Assembly (NCBI RefSeq): GCF_003663825.1
Contig: NZ_RCCC01000001.1
Location: forward strand, 566,501-630,500
DNA: 64,000 nucleotides
Direction of reading: 5' to 3'
Source: Acidovorax sp. 106
GTDB taxonomy: Bacteria; Pseudomonadota; Gammaproteobacteria; Burkholderiales; Burkholderiaceae_C
Position numbers and translations under genes: made by a program. Within the stretch, counting starts at the first letter, position 1. The number at the start of each line of letters is the position of its first letter. Shown here one piece after another: positions 18,676-27,216 of this stretch. The notes beneath the pieces were generated by a model. The model had not been told where the DNA came from. It searched no databases and saw nothing but the letters and a program-made list of their open reading frames with translations.

Positions 18676-19959
18676 ATGTCGAGTACCCCAGACCAAGACA
18701 CCCCCGACGTCGAGACCGCAGCCCCACAGGAAGACGTTGATGCCAGCAACCTGGCGATCATTGCGCGCCAGGCCATCGTGGACCACAACCGCACGGTCTA
18801 TGGCTACGAGCTGTTTGACCGCTCCACTGCCGCAGACGCCCACACGGCGGCCAGCGATGCAGCGCTGCTCTTCAACGCCCTGTCCTACGCAGGCACTGAG
18901 GCGCTGGTGGGTAAGAAGACCGTTTTCATCAACTGCACGCACGAGAGCCTGGCTGGCGGCCACCTGGAGTTGATCCACCCCGAGAAGGTGGTGCTGGAAG
19001 TGCCCCCCCTGCCCGACACGGCCACCCAAGAGGAGATCGACCAGCGCGTGCCCGCACTGCAGGCACTGTGCGAGCGCGGCTTTCGCCTGGCGCTGAACCA
19101 GAATGCGCTGCGCAAGCCGTACGCCAGCTGGATGCCTCTGGCCTCCTTCATCAAGCTGGACATGCAAGCTTTCAGAGCCGAGCTGGCCGGCCCGCTGGTG
19201 AAGTTTGCCAGCCAGTTTTCCAAAGCCACGCTGGTGGCAGAAAAAGTGGAGACGGCCGAGCAGTTCAAGCTCATGTCCGACCTGGGCGTGAAGCTGTTCC
19301 AGGGCTTCTGGTTTGCCAAGCCTTCGCTGGTCAAGGCCACCACCATCCGCCCCTCGCAGGCCACCATCATCCAACTCATCAACCTGGTGCGCAAACAGGC
19401 CGACACGAGCGAGATCGAAGACCTGCTCAAAAAGGACCCCACGCTGTCCTTCAACTTGCTGCGCTTCATCAACTCGTCGGGCTTTGGCTTGTCGTGCGAG
19501 GTGACCTCCTTCCGCCACGCAGTGATGATCCTGGGCCTGAAAAAGCTGTTCCGCTGGGCGGCGCTGCTCATGACCACCTCACGCGATGGAGCCCCACCCG
19601 CCGTGGGCCAGACTGCCGTGGTGCGCGGGCGCCTGATGGAGTTGCTGGCCGCCGAAATGCTGCCCGCCGAAGAGTGCGACAACGCATTCGTGGTGGGCGT
19701 GTTCTCGCTGCTGGACTCGATGCTCAACGTCACGATGGAGAAAGCCCTGGAATCGGTGGCCCTGCCCCAGCCCGTGACCGATGCGTTGCTGCACGGCACC
19801 GGCGTGTTTGCGCCGTTCCTGGCTCTGACCAAGGCCTGCGAAAGCGGCGACGACGCCATGTTTGCCAAGATGGCCGATGAGCTGCACCTGTCCAACCGCC
19901 AAGTGAACTGGGCCCATTTGCAGGCCCTGACCTGGGCCGAAAGCTTGAGCATGGACTGA
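18676..19959 (+). CDS. EAL-like/HDOD signalling protein, copy 2 (tandem paralogue)
   Basis: The 427-residue protein is collinear with the preceding gene over its whole length: I-A-R-Q-A-I-V near residue 31, Y-G-Y-E-L-F-D-R-S in place of the EAL motif, F-I-N-C-T-H-E-S-L, A-E-K-V-E-T-A, L-F-Q-G-F-W-F-A-K-P-S-L-V, then an HDOD domain with F-I-N-S-S-G-F-G-L and I-L-G-L-K-K-L-F-R-W-A-A-L-L. It is plainly a tandem duplicate that has diverged most at the N-terminus and in the last 100 residues. The ATG at 18676 was chosen where similarity to copy 1 begins. A bidirectional terminator follows. The two may form homo- or heterodimers in a c-di-GMP-related or stress pathway; no partner is visible nearby. 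Confidence 0.9.
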   Translation: MSSTPDQDTPDVETAAPQEDVDASNLAIIARQAIVDHNRTVYGYELFDRSTAADAHTAASDAALLFNALSYAGTEALVGKKTVFINCTHESLAGGHLELIHPEKVVLEVPPLPDTATQEEIDQRVPALQALCERGFRLALNQNALRKPYASWMPLASFIKLDMQAFRAELAGPLVKFASQFSKATLVAEKVETAEQFKLMSDLGVKLFQGFWFAKPSLVKATTIRPSQATIIQLINLVRKQADTSEIEDLLKKDPTLSFNLLRFINSSGFGLSCEVTSFRHAVMILGLKKLFRWAALLMTTSRDGAPPAVGQTAVVRGRLMELLAAEMLPAEECDNAFVVGVFSLLDSMLNVTMEKALESVALPQPVTDALLHGTGVFAPFLALTKACESGDDAMFAKMADELHLSNRQVNWAHLQALTWAESLSMD

Positions 19960-19988
19960 GCGGTCGTCGGCATACCGATGACCCCATC

Positions 19989-20018
19989 AAAAAGGGCTCC
20001 CATGATGGAGCCCTTTTT
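19989..20018. terminator. Bidirectional rho-independent terminator
   Basis: The segment aaaaagggctcc (19989-20000) pairs perfectly with ggagcccttttt (20007-20018) across a 6-base loop. It has T-runs on both strands and lies between the convergent second HDOD gene and the Bug receptor gene. Confidence 0.92.
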
Positions 20019-20064
20019 GCATCTGCACCCAGTGCATCCAGCGCGCTCAGTGCATCGGCCTGGC

Positions 20065-21027
20065 TCAGTCCCCCTGGATGCGCGCCGCGCGGATGATGCG
20101 GGCGTTGTTCTCTGACTCTTGCGCAATCTGGCGGACAAAGTCGGCGGTGGTGCCACCGGTGGGCACGTTGTCGGTCGCGTCCAGCTTGGCGCGCAGGTCC
20201 GCCTGGGCCAGGGCCTTGTTCACCTCAGCATTCAGGCGCGCCACCACGGCAGCAGGTGTCTGCGCCGGGGCAAAAATGCCAAACAACGAGGACAGGTTGG
20301 CTGCCGGGTGCTTCAACTCGGCCAAGGTCGGCACCTCGGGGAGCGAATCGAGCCGCGCGGGCGCCCCCACCGCCAGCGGCTTGAGCTTGCCCGCCTTGAT
20401 GTGCTGCAGCACCGTCGGGCCTGCATTGGTGGAGAGCACTTCAAACTGCCCGCCCAGCGCATCGTTCATCTGCTGGCCGCCGCCCTTGTAGGGGATGTGC
20501 GTGATCTGCACCTTGGCCACGGACTGGATCTGCTCCAGCATGATGTGCCCAAGGGATGCCTGGCCCGAGGTAGCCCAGCGCACACTGCCCGGCTGCGCCC
20601 GCGCCGCAGCCACCAGCGCATTGAAGTCAGCCGCCTTGCTGGCCGAGGTGCCCAGCAGCAGCACGGGCGAATACATCACGCTCACCACCGGGGCAATGTC
20701 TTTTTGCGGATCAAACGGAGACTTGCCCAGGTGCGGGTTCAGCGCCAGCGGGCTCACGGCCGCAAAGCCCAGTGTGTAGCCATCTGGCGCGGCCTTGGCC
20801 ACCGCGTCCATACCCAGGCTACCACTGGCCCCGGCCTTGTTTTCGATCACCACGGGCGTGCCCAATTGCACCGCCAGCTTGTCGGCCAGGGCCCGCGCCA
20901 CGTTGTCACTCACGCCCCCTGCGGGGTAGGCCACCACGATGCGAATGGGTTTGGCCGTGGGCCAGGCTTGGGCCGCAGCCCAGGTGCAAGCACCCAGAAG
21001 AAAAAGACCCGTCAACAGTTTTTTCAT
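20065..21027 (-). CDS. Tripartite tricarboxylate transporter (Bug/TctC) family periplasmic receptor
   Basis: The 320-residue protein has a Sec signal peptide (M-K-K-L-L-T-G-L-F-L-L-G, cleavage after A-A-A-Q-A) and the Bug-family core: W-P-T-A-K-P-I-R-I-V-V-A-Y-P-A-G-G at the mature start, V-I-E-N-K-A-G-A-S-G-S-L-G, S-P-D-G-Y-T-L-G-like segments and H-I-P-Y-K-G-G-G-Q. These bind small carboxylates in the periplasm. No TctA or TctB membrane gene is adjacent, so it is an orphan receptor, as is common in Burkholderiales; the ligand is unknown. xerD lies upstream on the same strand, 63 bases away. Confidence 0.9.
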   Translation of the reverse strand: MKKLLTGLFLLGACTWAAAQAWPTAKPIRIVVAYPAGGVSDNVARALADKLAVQLGTPVVIENKAGASGSLGMDAVAKAAPDGYTLGFAAVSPLALNPHLGKSPFDPQKDIAPVVSVMYSPVLLLGTSASKAADFNALVAAARAQPGSVRWATSGQASLGHIMLEQIQSVAKVQITHIPYKGGGQQMNDALGGQFEVLSTNAGPTVLQHIKAGKLKPLAVGAPARLDSLPEVPTLAELKHPAANLSSLFGIFAPAQTPAAVVARLNAEVNKALAQADLRAKLDATDNVPTGGTTADFVRQIAQESENNARIIRAARIQGD

Positions 21028-21090
21028 GGTCGGAGAACAGAGAAATAAAGGAAGCAAAAAACGAGAAATACCGCAGGCAGCACCAAACGC

Positions 21091-21990
21091 TCAACCGCGT
21101 GGATGGTGCTGTGCATGCAGCGCCTTGAGCCGTTCACGCGCCACATGGGTGTAGATGGTGGTGGTCGAGATATCGGCATGCCCCAGCAGCAACTGCACCA
21201 CCCGCAAGTCGGCACCGTGGTTGAGCAAGTGGGTGGCAAACGCATGGCGCAGCGTGTGCGGAGACAGCGGCACGGTGATGCCCGCCACCTGCGCCCACTT
21301 TTTGACAATCACCCAGAACATCACGCGGGTCATGCCCTCGCCGCGCTGGGTCACAAACAGGTCCTCGGTCTGCTGCCCGCCCAGGATGGCGCCGCGCGCC
21401 TCCTGCAGGTAGCGCTGCAGCCAGCTGCGGGCTTCATCGCCAAAGGGCACAAGTCGCTCTTTGCTGCCCTTGCCCGTCACGCGCAGCACGCCTTCGTTCA
21501 GCCCCAATTGAAAGGTCTTGAGCGTGACCAGCTCCGTCACGCGCAGGCCGCTGGCGTACATCAGCTCCAGCATGGTGCGGTCGCGCAGGCCCAGGGGGTT
21601 GCCCAGGTCGGGGGCGTTCAGCAGCGACTCCACATGCGCTTGCGACAAGGTCTTGGGCACCCGCAGGGGCTGGCGGGCGGCCTGCAGGCGCAGTGTGGGG
21701 TCTTGGGTGATGCGCCGCTCACGCAGCGCCCAGTGAAAGTACCGGCGCAACACGGTGAGCCGCCGGTTGGCCGAGGTGGCCCGCGTCTGGTCGTGGCGCG
21801 CGGCAAAGTAGCCGTTCAGGTGCGCCTCTTCGGTGGCGTCCAGCGCCAGCGGGGGCTGCTGCTGCGCCAGCCATTGGGCATACAGCGTCAGGTCACGGCG
21901 GTAGGCCGCCAGGGTGTTGCGCGAAAGGCCGTCTTCCAGCCACAAGGCGTCTACAAAGGTATCGATGGCACTCAGGCTGTCTTCAAGCAT
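21091..21990 (-). CDS. xerD: Site-specific tyrosine recombinase XerD
   Basis: XerD works with XerC at dif to resolve chromosome dimers at division. The 299-residue protein has the N-terminal SAM-like core-binding domain (F-V-D-A-L-W-L-E-D-G-L-S-R-N-T-L-A-A-Y-R) and the catalytic domain with Arg in A-S-G-L-R-V-T-E-L, Lys in T-G-K-G-S-K-E-R-L-V-P, H-x-x-R in S-P-H-T-L-R-H-A-F-A-T-H, His in L-L-G-H-A-D-I-S-T-T, and the nucleophilic Tyr in T-I-Y-T-H-V. The S-T-T-x-I-Y-T-H-V form and the length favour XerD over XerC. Since it is single, chromosomal and flanked by transporter genes, it is the housekeeping recombinase rather than a mobile-element integrase. Confidence 0.94.
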   Translation of the reverse strand: MLEDSLSAIDTFVDALWLEDGLSRNTLAAYRRDLTLYAQWLAQQQPPLALDATEEAHLNGYFAARHDQTRATSANRRLTVLRRYFHWALRERRITQDPTLRLQAARQPLRVPKTLSQAHVESLLNAPDLGNPLGLRDRTMLELMYASGLRVTELVTLKTFQLGLNEGVLRVTGKGSKERLVPFGDEARSWLQRYLQEARGAILGGQQTEDLFVTQRGEGMTRVMFWVIVKKWAQVAGITVPLSPHTLRHAFATHLLNHGADLRVVQLLLGHADISTTTIYTHVARERLKALHAQHHPRG

Positions 21991-22026
21991 CTGAAAACGA
22001 TAGCACGCGAGGTGGACTGTCCCATG

Positions 22027-22060
22027 AAAAAAGCCGCGCGGGCCAGGCCAGCGCGGCTTT
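22027..22060 (-). terminator. Rho-independent terminator after the second Bug receptor
   Basis: On the minus strand, gccgcgc (22057-22051) pairs with gcgcggc (22039-22033) and is followed by a T-run (22032-22027). It closes the Bug receptor gene at 22076-23038 before xerD. Confidence 0.85.
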
Positions 22061-22075
22061 GTTGCAGAGGACCGA

Positions 22076-23038
22076 TCAGTCGAGCGTCAGCTTCTGCTTG
22101 GCCACCACGTCCTTGTACACGCTGTACTCGGCCTTGATCTGCTCGGCAAACTGCTCGGGCGTGTTGCCCACCACGATAGAGCCGGTGTCTTCGATGCGCT
22201 TTCGCACGGCGGGGTCTTCCAGCGCCTTGCGCACCGCAGCATTCACCTTGTCCACCACCTCCTTGGGCAAACCCTTAGGGCCCAAGATGCCGTAGTAGGC
22301 CATGCGGTTCACGGGCTCCAGCCCCACCTCCTTGAAGGTGGGCACATTGGGCAAGGCCGCTACGCGCTGGGGCGCCGCCACCACGATGGGCACCAGGCGG
22401 TTTTCCTTGATGAAGGGCAGCGCCGAGGGCAGGTTGTCAAAAATCATCGGCACCTGGCCAGCCACCGTGTCGTTCAAGGCTGGGCCTGCACCGCGGTAGG
22501 GAATGTGGGTCACGAAGACGCCCGTCAGGCTCTTGTACAGCTCCATCTGCAGGTGGCCAATGCCCCCGGTGCCCGACGAAGAGTACGAGTACTTGCCCGC
22601 CGATTTCTTCAGCTCCGCGATGAAACCCTTGTAGTCCTTGGCCGGAAAGCTGGGGTGCACCGCAATGATGTTGGGCGTGGCCGCAATGTTCACGATGGGC
22701 GTGAAGTCGGTCAGCGGGTTGTAGGGCGTCTTGGGGTTAATGGCCGGGTTAGCGGCCGTGGTCGACACGGTGGCAATGCCCAGGGTGTAGCCATCGGGGG
22801 CCGACTTGGCCGTTTCGTTGGCGCCCACGATGCCACCGCCACCGGCCTTGTTTTCCACAATCACGCTCTGGCCCAGGGCCTTACCCAGCGGGTCGGCAAT
22901 CACGCGGGCAATGATGTCGGTGGTGCCGCCGGGCGCAAACGGCACCTGCAGCTTGATGATCTTGTTGGGGTAGCCTTGTGCGGCTACAGATCCTGCAAAA
23001 GCAGCCAACGCCAGAGCGATACAGTTGCGACGATGCAT
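22076..23038 (-). CDS. Bug/TctC family periplasmic receptor, second copy
   Basis: The 320-residue protein has a Sec signal peptide ([14 protein letters not shown], cleavage after S-V-A-A-Q) and the Bug core: [19 protein letters not shown] at the mature start, [19 protein letters not shown], and H-I-P-Y-R-G-A-G-P. It shares the fold but not close sequence with the receptor at 20065. It is an orphan receptor without TctAB neighbours. The start at 23038 is set by the signal peptide; the frame is open for another 200 bases upstream without a plausible leader. It has its own terminator. Confidence 0.9.
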   Translation of the reverse strand: MHRRNCIALALAAFAGSVAAQGYPNKIIKLQVPFAPGGTTDIIARVIADPLGKALGQSVIVENKAGGGGIVGANETAKSAPDGYTLGIATVSTTAANPAINPKTPYNPLTDFTPIVNIAATPNIIAVHPSFPAKDYKGFIAELKKSAGKYSYSSSGTGGIGHLQMELYKSLTGVFVTHIPYRGAGPALNDTVAGQVPMIFDNLPSALPFIKENRLVPIVVAAPQRVAALPNVPTFKEVGLEPVNRMAYYGILGPKGLPKEVVDKVNAAVRKALEDPAVRKRIEDTGSIVVGNTPEQFAEQIKAEYSVYKDVVAKQKLTLD

Positions 23039-23225
23039 GGCAATCCTTTTTGTAACTGCGTGACAACAATGTACGTCCCCCCATGAGAGGTGCACAAGCA
23101 TTGTCGCACTCAGCATCACCCCTGGTGAGGAATTCCCCTCACGCAGGGTGATCTTTGCCGCATCGGTGATGGATGTCACGCTTTCCCGCAGGGAACAGCG
23201 CGGCAGTCTCGGGCATTGCCCGGTT

Positions 23226-23990
23226 TCAGGCAGGCACCATGGCATCCCAGAGGATTTTGGAGCACAGCAGCACGGAGAACACCAGGAACACGGCCTTCAT
23301 GCGCGACGGCGACAGCGTCTTGGTGGCCCATGCGCCCATCATTCCGCCCACGGCACACCCCAGCAGCATGGGGATGCCTAGTTGGAAGTCGATCACGCCC
23401 CTGCTGGCGAAGGTACTGACCGAGGCCCCCACGACCAGCAGGTTGATGCGAGTCATGACCGAGGCGCTCTGCACGAAGCTGAGGCCAAAGAAATGCATGA
23501 GCGCGAAGATAAGGAAAGTACCGAAGCCCGCGCCGAAGAAGCCGGAATACACGCAAAGCGCGAATACGGCGGCCACTCCCTTGGCCGACATGTGCGGGCG
23601 GCCAGGGCCTGGCGCAGCGGCCTTCGCCGAGAGATCCGTGCGGTAGGTAATCCCTAGTACAGCCGCCATGAGCACGGCAACCAGGATCTTGAGCAGCCGC
23701 TCGTCCATGCCCGTGACCAGCAGCGAACCGCTCACGGAGCCGACCACGCACAACGGCCAGAGCACCCACGGCACGACCACCTCGGAGCGCTTGTCATGGC
23801 GGTGCACCAGTGCGCCCGTAGCGAAAGAGCCTATAAGCGCGAACTTAACGGTCGCGATCGCGGTGGCACCCGGATGCCCCAACAGCAGCAGCAGCGGCAC
23901 ACCCAGCGTGACACCGCCCCCGACCGTGACGGCGACGATGCCGACGATCCCCCCAACGCCTGCGAGGGCGGCGCTCCACAGCATCACCAT
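23226..23990 (-). CDS. TauE/SafE family membrane permease
   Basis: The 254-residue protein has about eight membrane helices in two related halves, the TauE/SafE (sulfite/organosulfur exporter) layout. The first half has [13 protein letters not shown] and the second [14 protein letters not shown], the family's paired G-x-x-G-G-G/A-G-x-G motifs. Family members move sulfite, sulfoacetate or other small anions across the inner membrane. The ATG at 23990 overlaps the end of the transcarbamylase gene by 7 bases, so the two are translationally coupled and the permease probably carries a substrate or product of that enzyme. The actual substrate is unknown. Confidence 0.87.
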   Translation of the reverse strand: MVMLWSAALAGVGGIVGIVAVTVGGGVTLGVPLLLLLGHPGATAIATVKFALIGSFATGALVHRHDKRSEVVVPWVLWPLCVVGSVSGSLLVTGMDERLLKILVAVLMAAVLGITYRTDLSAKAAAPGPGRPHMSAKGVAAVFALCVYSGFFGAGFGTFLIFALMHFFGLSFVQSASVMTRINLLVVGASVSTFASRGVIDFQLGIPMLLGCAVGGMMGAWATKTLSPSRMKAVFLVFSVLLCSKILWDAMVPA

Positions 23991-25057
23991 GCGACAGATG
24001 TGGTGATGAACGGCGCAGGCCTGATGTCCAGGCGCAGACTTTCGGCCATGGGGACCGCAGTGGTCAGGCGGAAGCGGCCTAGGCAGCGCTGCAGCACTGC
24101 CATGCGCACTGCCACGCCATTAGCGGCCTGCCGAAAATAGTGATTAAACGGCGTGTCGTCCACCTCCTGCGGTAGTTCGCCGCCACGCGGAAGACAGTGC
24201 ATCACCACTATGTCGCTACGCAGGCCCTGCAGCAGGCACAGATCCACACGGCAGCGCGCCAGTTGGGACTCGTAGGAGGCTGCGTCGCGGTACTGCTCGC
24301 GTTGGACACGCACGGCATAGAGCACGTCGATCTGCCCAAGCATGTCGGCGACGCTGGCATGTTCCTGCACTCCCGCTCCCGCGATCTGCGTCAGCGGAAC
24401 GCACTCCTGCCGGGCCGCATCCACATCGCCCACCGCATCCACCACGTGGACCCGCACGTCGCGAAAGGCACGCAGCCCGGCAAGCAACGATTTAGCGGCA
24501 CGCGAATAGCGCAGCCCCCCGGAAATACCTACCCGCAGGCCGTCCAGCGTGCCGAAATGCTTACGCATGGTGAACAGGTCGATCAGCGTCTGCGTGGGAT
24601 GGTGGTGCAGACCCTCTCCCGCGTTCACAACCGGCACGTCTAGTGCACGGGCCATCTGTTCGACCATACCGTCCTGCGAATGCCGAGCCACGACGATGTC
24701 TGCGTAGTAGCCCGCCATGCGCAGGGTGTCGGGAGCGCTCTCGCCCAGGCCAATACGGGTGCTCTGCATGTCGCCCATGCTGAGTACCTTGGCACCCAGC
24801 CGGTGGGCAGCGGCTTCGAAGCTCAAGCGGGTGCGGGTGCGGGTGCTGGGCTCGAAGAACGCGGTGCACACCAGCGCGCCGGCGAGACTGTAGGCGAACT
24901 CGCTGGGATGCATGCGGATATCCTCGGTCACATCCAGCAGGTTTTCGATATCCCCGCGGGACCAGTCGTCAAGCGAAACAAGGTTCTGGTGCCCCGCCCT
25001 GAGGGAGGGGGTACGGGGACGCCCATCAACGGGCGGAGGGCGGTTGCACTGAGACAT
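23984..25057 (-). CDS. Aspartate-transcarbamylase-like carbamoyltransferase with altered active site
   Basis: The 357-residue protein has the carbamoyl-phosphate domain (F-F-E-P-S-T-R-T, H-H-P-T-Q-T-L-I-D-L-F) and the second domain of ATCase (L-R-Y-S-R-A-A-K-S; V-R-V-Q-R-E-Q-Y, equivalent to the Asp-binding Arg229/Gln231 of E. coli PyrB; Y-F-R-Q-A-A-N-G near the end). Three changes stand out. The STRTRL loop is expanded to STRTRTRL. The S-L-G-K-K-G-E loop carrying Lys84 reads R-I-G-L-G-E. The HPLPR motif reads H-C-L-P-R, as in ornithine transcarbamylases. It is not in a pyrimidine operon but is coupled to a TauE-type permease and divergent from a LysR gene. A catabolic or specialised role with an aspartate-like acceptor is my inference. 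The start is uncertain; a TTG 42 bases upstream is possible. Confidence 0.82.
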   Translation of the reverse strand: MSQCNRPPPVDGRPRTPSLRAGHQNLVSLDDWSRGDIENLLDVTEDIRMHPSEFAYSLAGALVCTAFFEPSTRTRTRLSFEAAAHRLGAKVLSMGDMQSTRIGLGESAPDTLRMAGYYADIVVARHSQDGMVEQMARALDVPVVNAGEGLHHHPTQTLIDLFTMRKHFGTLDGLRVGISGGLRYSRAAKSLLAGLRAFRDVRVHVVDAVGDVDAARQECVPLTQIAGAGVQEHASVADMLGQIDVLYAVRVQREQYRDAASYESQLARCRVDLCLLQGLRSDIVVMHCLPRGGELPQEVDDTPFNHYFRQAANGVAVRMAVLQRCLGRFRLTTAVPMAESLRLDIRPAPFITTSVAW

Positions 25058-25161
25058 AGAAACAAATTTTTGGGCGGACGGGCTGGTTTTCTGATTCAAT
25101 TTTCATTCCGAGGCCTCCATAAGAGAAGTTTGTCTTTCTTATACAAAACATAAAAATTATT

Positions 25162-26073
25162 TTGGAAAAAACCATTGATCTAGAGCAGCTCCGAACCTTC
25201 GCACTGGTACTCGAGCTGGGGAGCTTTTCAGCGGCGGCAGAACGACTGGGACTCACCCAACCCGCCGTCAGTGTCCAAGTCAAGAAGCTCGAGCGCGCAC
25301 TGTCCGTGCGGCTGGTAGAACGCGTGGGGCGGCGCGTGAGCGCCACGTCGGCAGGCACAGATCTGCTTGCACAGGTGCCCCATGTCGCGACAGCAGTGGC
25401 CAATGCAGTGAACGCCGCGACTTTCCACGCGGCGGGGGTCTCGGGCACGGTGCGGCTGGGCACGGGCCTTACGCCCTGCCTCTATTTCCTGCCCGCGGTG
25501 CTGCACGGTCTGCGCAAGCGCTATCCCTCGCTGCAAATTGTCGTGAGCACGGGCAACACAGAGGATTACGTGCGGCAAATCGAAGGCAACATCGTCGATG
25601 TAGCACTCGTCACACTGCCCGTGCATTCGCGGGCAATTGCTGCAACACCAGTGCTCGAAGACGACTTCGTGGCCATCTGCCGTCGCGGCTCCTGCCAGTG
25701 GCCCGATGCAGTGACTGCTGAAATGCTGAGCGAGCAGCCCTTGGTGAAGCTGGGTACAGGCACCACCACCCGCACGCTGGTGGACGAATGGCTGCGGCAG
25801 GGCATGGGCCCGCTGCGCCCGCCCGCGATGGAGTTCGACAGCGTGGAAGCCATCAAGGCCATGGTCGCGGCGGGCCTTGGCTGCGCCGTGCTGCCACGGA
25901 TGGCCGTGACCGGCCCAGGCAAGCACAAGGACCTGGAGATGCGGCCACTCGAACCACGGCTGCGCCGCACCCTGGCCGTCATCATGCGACAAGACAAACC
26001 GGTGAACCGGAGCCTCAAAAAAGTGCTGGAGGCCATCACGGACGGCACCCGCGTCTTCAAGCCCAAGGACTGA
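25162..26073 (+). CDS. LysR-family transcriptional regulator
   Basis: The 303-residue protein has an N-terminal winged helix-turn-helix (L-E-Q-L-R-T-F-A-L-V-L-E-L-G-S-F-S-A-A-A-E-R-L, then L-T-Q-P-A-V-S-V-Q-V-K-K-L-E) and a periplasmic-binding-like effector domain from about residue 95 (G-T-V-R-L-G-T-G, L-T-P-C-L-Y-F-L-P). It starts with TTG at 25162; no ATG is available in frame near the HTH. It is divergent from the transcarbamylase-TauE pair across 104 bases, the classical arrangement for a LysR activator and its target, so it probably controls that pair in response to a small molecule related to the pathway. Confidence 0.9.
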   Translation: MEKTIDLEQLRTFALVLELGSFSAAAERLGLTQPAVSVQVKKLERALSVRLVERVGRRVSATSAGTDLLAQVPHVATAVANAVNAATFHAAGVSGTVRLGTGLTPCLYFLPAVLHGLRKRYPSLQIVVSTGNTEDYVRQIEGNIVDVALVTLPVHSRAIAATPVLEDDFVAICRRGSCQWPDAVTAEMLSEQPLVKLGTGTTTRTLVDEWLRQGMGPLRPPAMEFDSVEAIKAMVAAGLGCAVLPRMAVTGPGKHKDLEMRPLEPRLRRTLAVIMRQDKPVNRSLKKVLEAITDGTRVFKPKD

Positions 26074-26179
26074 CCCACCCACTCGCCGCCGTGCCCATAC
26101 GTGGCCGTGCATATCGAGCTGCGGGGCGTTTTCAACGCCACGACACCCGGCTGCGCAGGCTCCGGGTATCCTCCATACG

Positions 26180-27085
26180 GTGAACTATGCCCAGCTCCTG
26201 CTCCCGGATTTCTCTCTCATTCTCTTGGGTTACCTGCTGTGCAGGTACACCGCCCTCAATCGCTCCATCTGGCAGCCGGTGGAAAGCCTGGTGTACTACC
26301 TGCTGTTTCCGGTGCTGCTGTTCCAGTCCATCGTCAAAAGCCCCATCGATGTGGGCGCGGCCTCCAGCCTGATCGCGGCGGGGCTGCTGTCTGGCGTGGC
26401 GGGCATTGCGCTGGCGTATTCGCTGCCCTACTGGCCCTGGCTGGGCCGTTTCATCGACCGGCGCGACCACGCGGCCAGCGCGCAGGTTGCGTTTCGCTTC
26501 AACTCCTTTATTGGCCTGGCGCTTGCCGAGCGGCTGGCGGGCACACAGGGCTTGCTCATGATTGCGGTGCTCATTGGCGTGTGCGTGCCGCTGTTCAACG
26601 TGGCCGCCGTGTGGCCCATGGCACGCCATGGAGGGCACGGCTTTGTGCGTGAGCTGCTGCGCAACCCGCTCATCCTTGCCACCGCCTCGGGGCTGGTGGC
26701 CAATTTGCTGGGGTTTCGCATCCCCGGCTGGCTGGAGCCCACGGTGAGCCGCATCAGCGCAGCGTCGCTGGCGCTGGGCTTGATGGCGGCAGGTGCAGGC
26801 ATGCAGTTTGGCCTGCTCAGCCGGGGCAAGATGCTGACAGCCTCGGTGCTGGCCATCCGGCATTTGCTGCAGCCGCTGATCGCCTGGGGCCTGGCGCTGC
26901 TGCTCGGCCTCAACGCCGTGCAGACCACGGTGCTGCTGGCCTTCTCTGCCCTGCCCACGGCCTCCACCTGCTATGTGCTTGCCGCCCGCATGGGCTACAA
27001 CGGGCCGTATGTGGCAGGGCTGGTCACGCTGTCGACGGTGCTGGGGGTGGTGAGCCTGCCGTTTGCGCTGGGCTTTTTGCGCTGA
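26180..27085 (+). CDS. AEC (auxin efflux carrier) family transporter
   Basis: The 301-residue protein has ten predicted membrane helices in two halves of five and the AEC signatures: N-terminal L-L-L-P-D-F-S-L-I-L-L-G-Y-L-L-C, L-L-F-P-V-L-L-F near residue 43, and A-L-P-T-A-S-T-C-Y-V-L-A-A-R-M-G near 255. Bacterial members such as MleP and MdcF transport malate, malonate or other organic acids. The start is a GTG at 26180; the Shine-Dalgarno is weak. The next gene, queG, is convergent, with a dispersed palindrome between them. No substrate can be assigned from context. Confidence 0.88.
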   Translation: MNYAQLLLPDFSLILLGYLLCRYTALNRSIWQPVESLVYYLLFPVLLFQSIVKSPIDVGAASSLIAAGLLSGVAGIALAYSLPYWPWLGRFIDRRDHAASAQVAFRFNSFIGLALAERLAGTQGLLMIAVLIGVCVPLFNVAAVWPMARHGGHGFVRELLRNPLILATASGLVANLLGFRIPGWLEPTVSRISAASLALGLMAAGAGMQFGLLSRGKMLTASVLAIRHLLQPLIAWGLALLLGLNAVQTTVLLAFSALPTASTCYVLAARMGYNGPYVAGLVTLSTVLGVVSLPFALGFLR

Positions 27086-27142
27086 GACTGCAGCGGGGTT
27101 GCGGCGGGGCCGTGGGCCCATCGACCAGCCCAATGGCAAACC

Positions 27143-27196
27143 GCTATCCATTTGATAGCTGCCAGCGCTTATCAAATAAGCGCTAGAGGCATAAAA
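27143..27196. repeat. Dispersed AGCGCT repeat, copy 4 (AEC-queG gap)
   Basis: The core gatagctgccagcgcttat, loop, ataagcgctagaggc forms a hairpin between two convergent genes. It is flanked by short AT-rich sequence (ctatccattt and ataaaacactt). Confidence 0.9.
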
Positions 27197-27216
27197 CACT
27201 TAAAGTAGGCTTGAAG

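Noticed and set aside
21091..21990. xerD as an integrase marking a mobile element
   Set aside because: Length, motifs and T-T-x-I-Y-T-H-V form are those of housekeeping XerD. No tRNA, attachment-site duplication or phage or element genes are adjacent.
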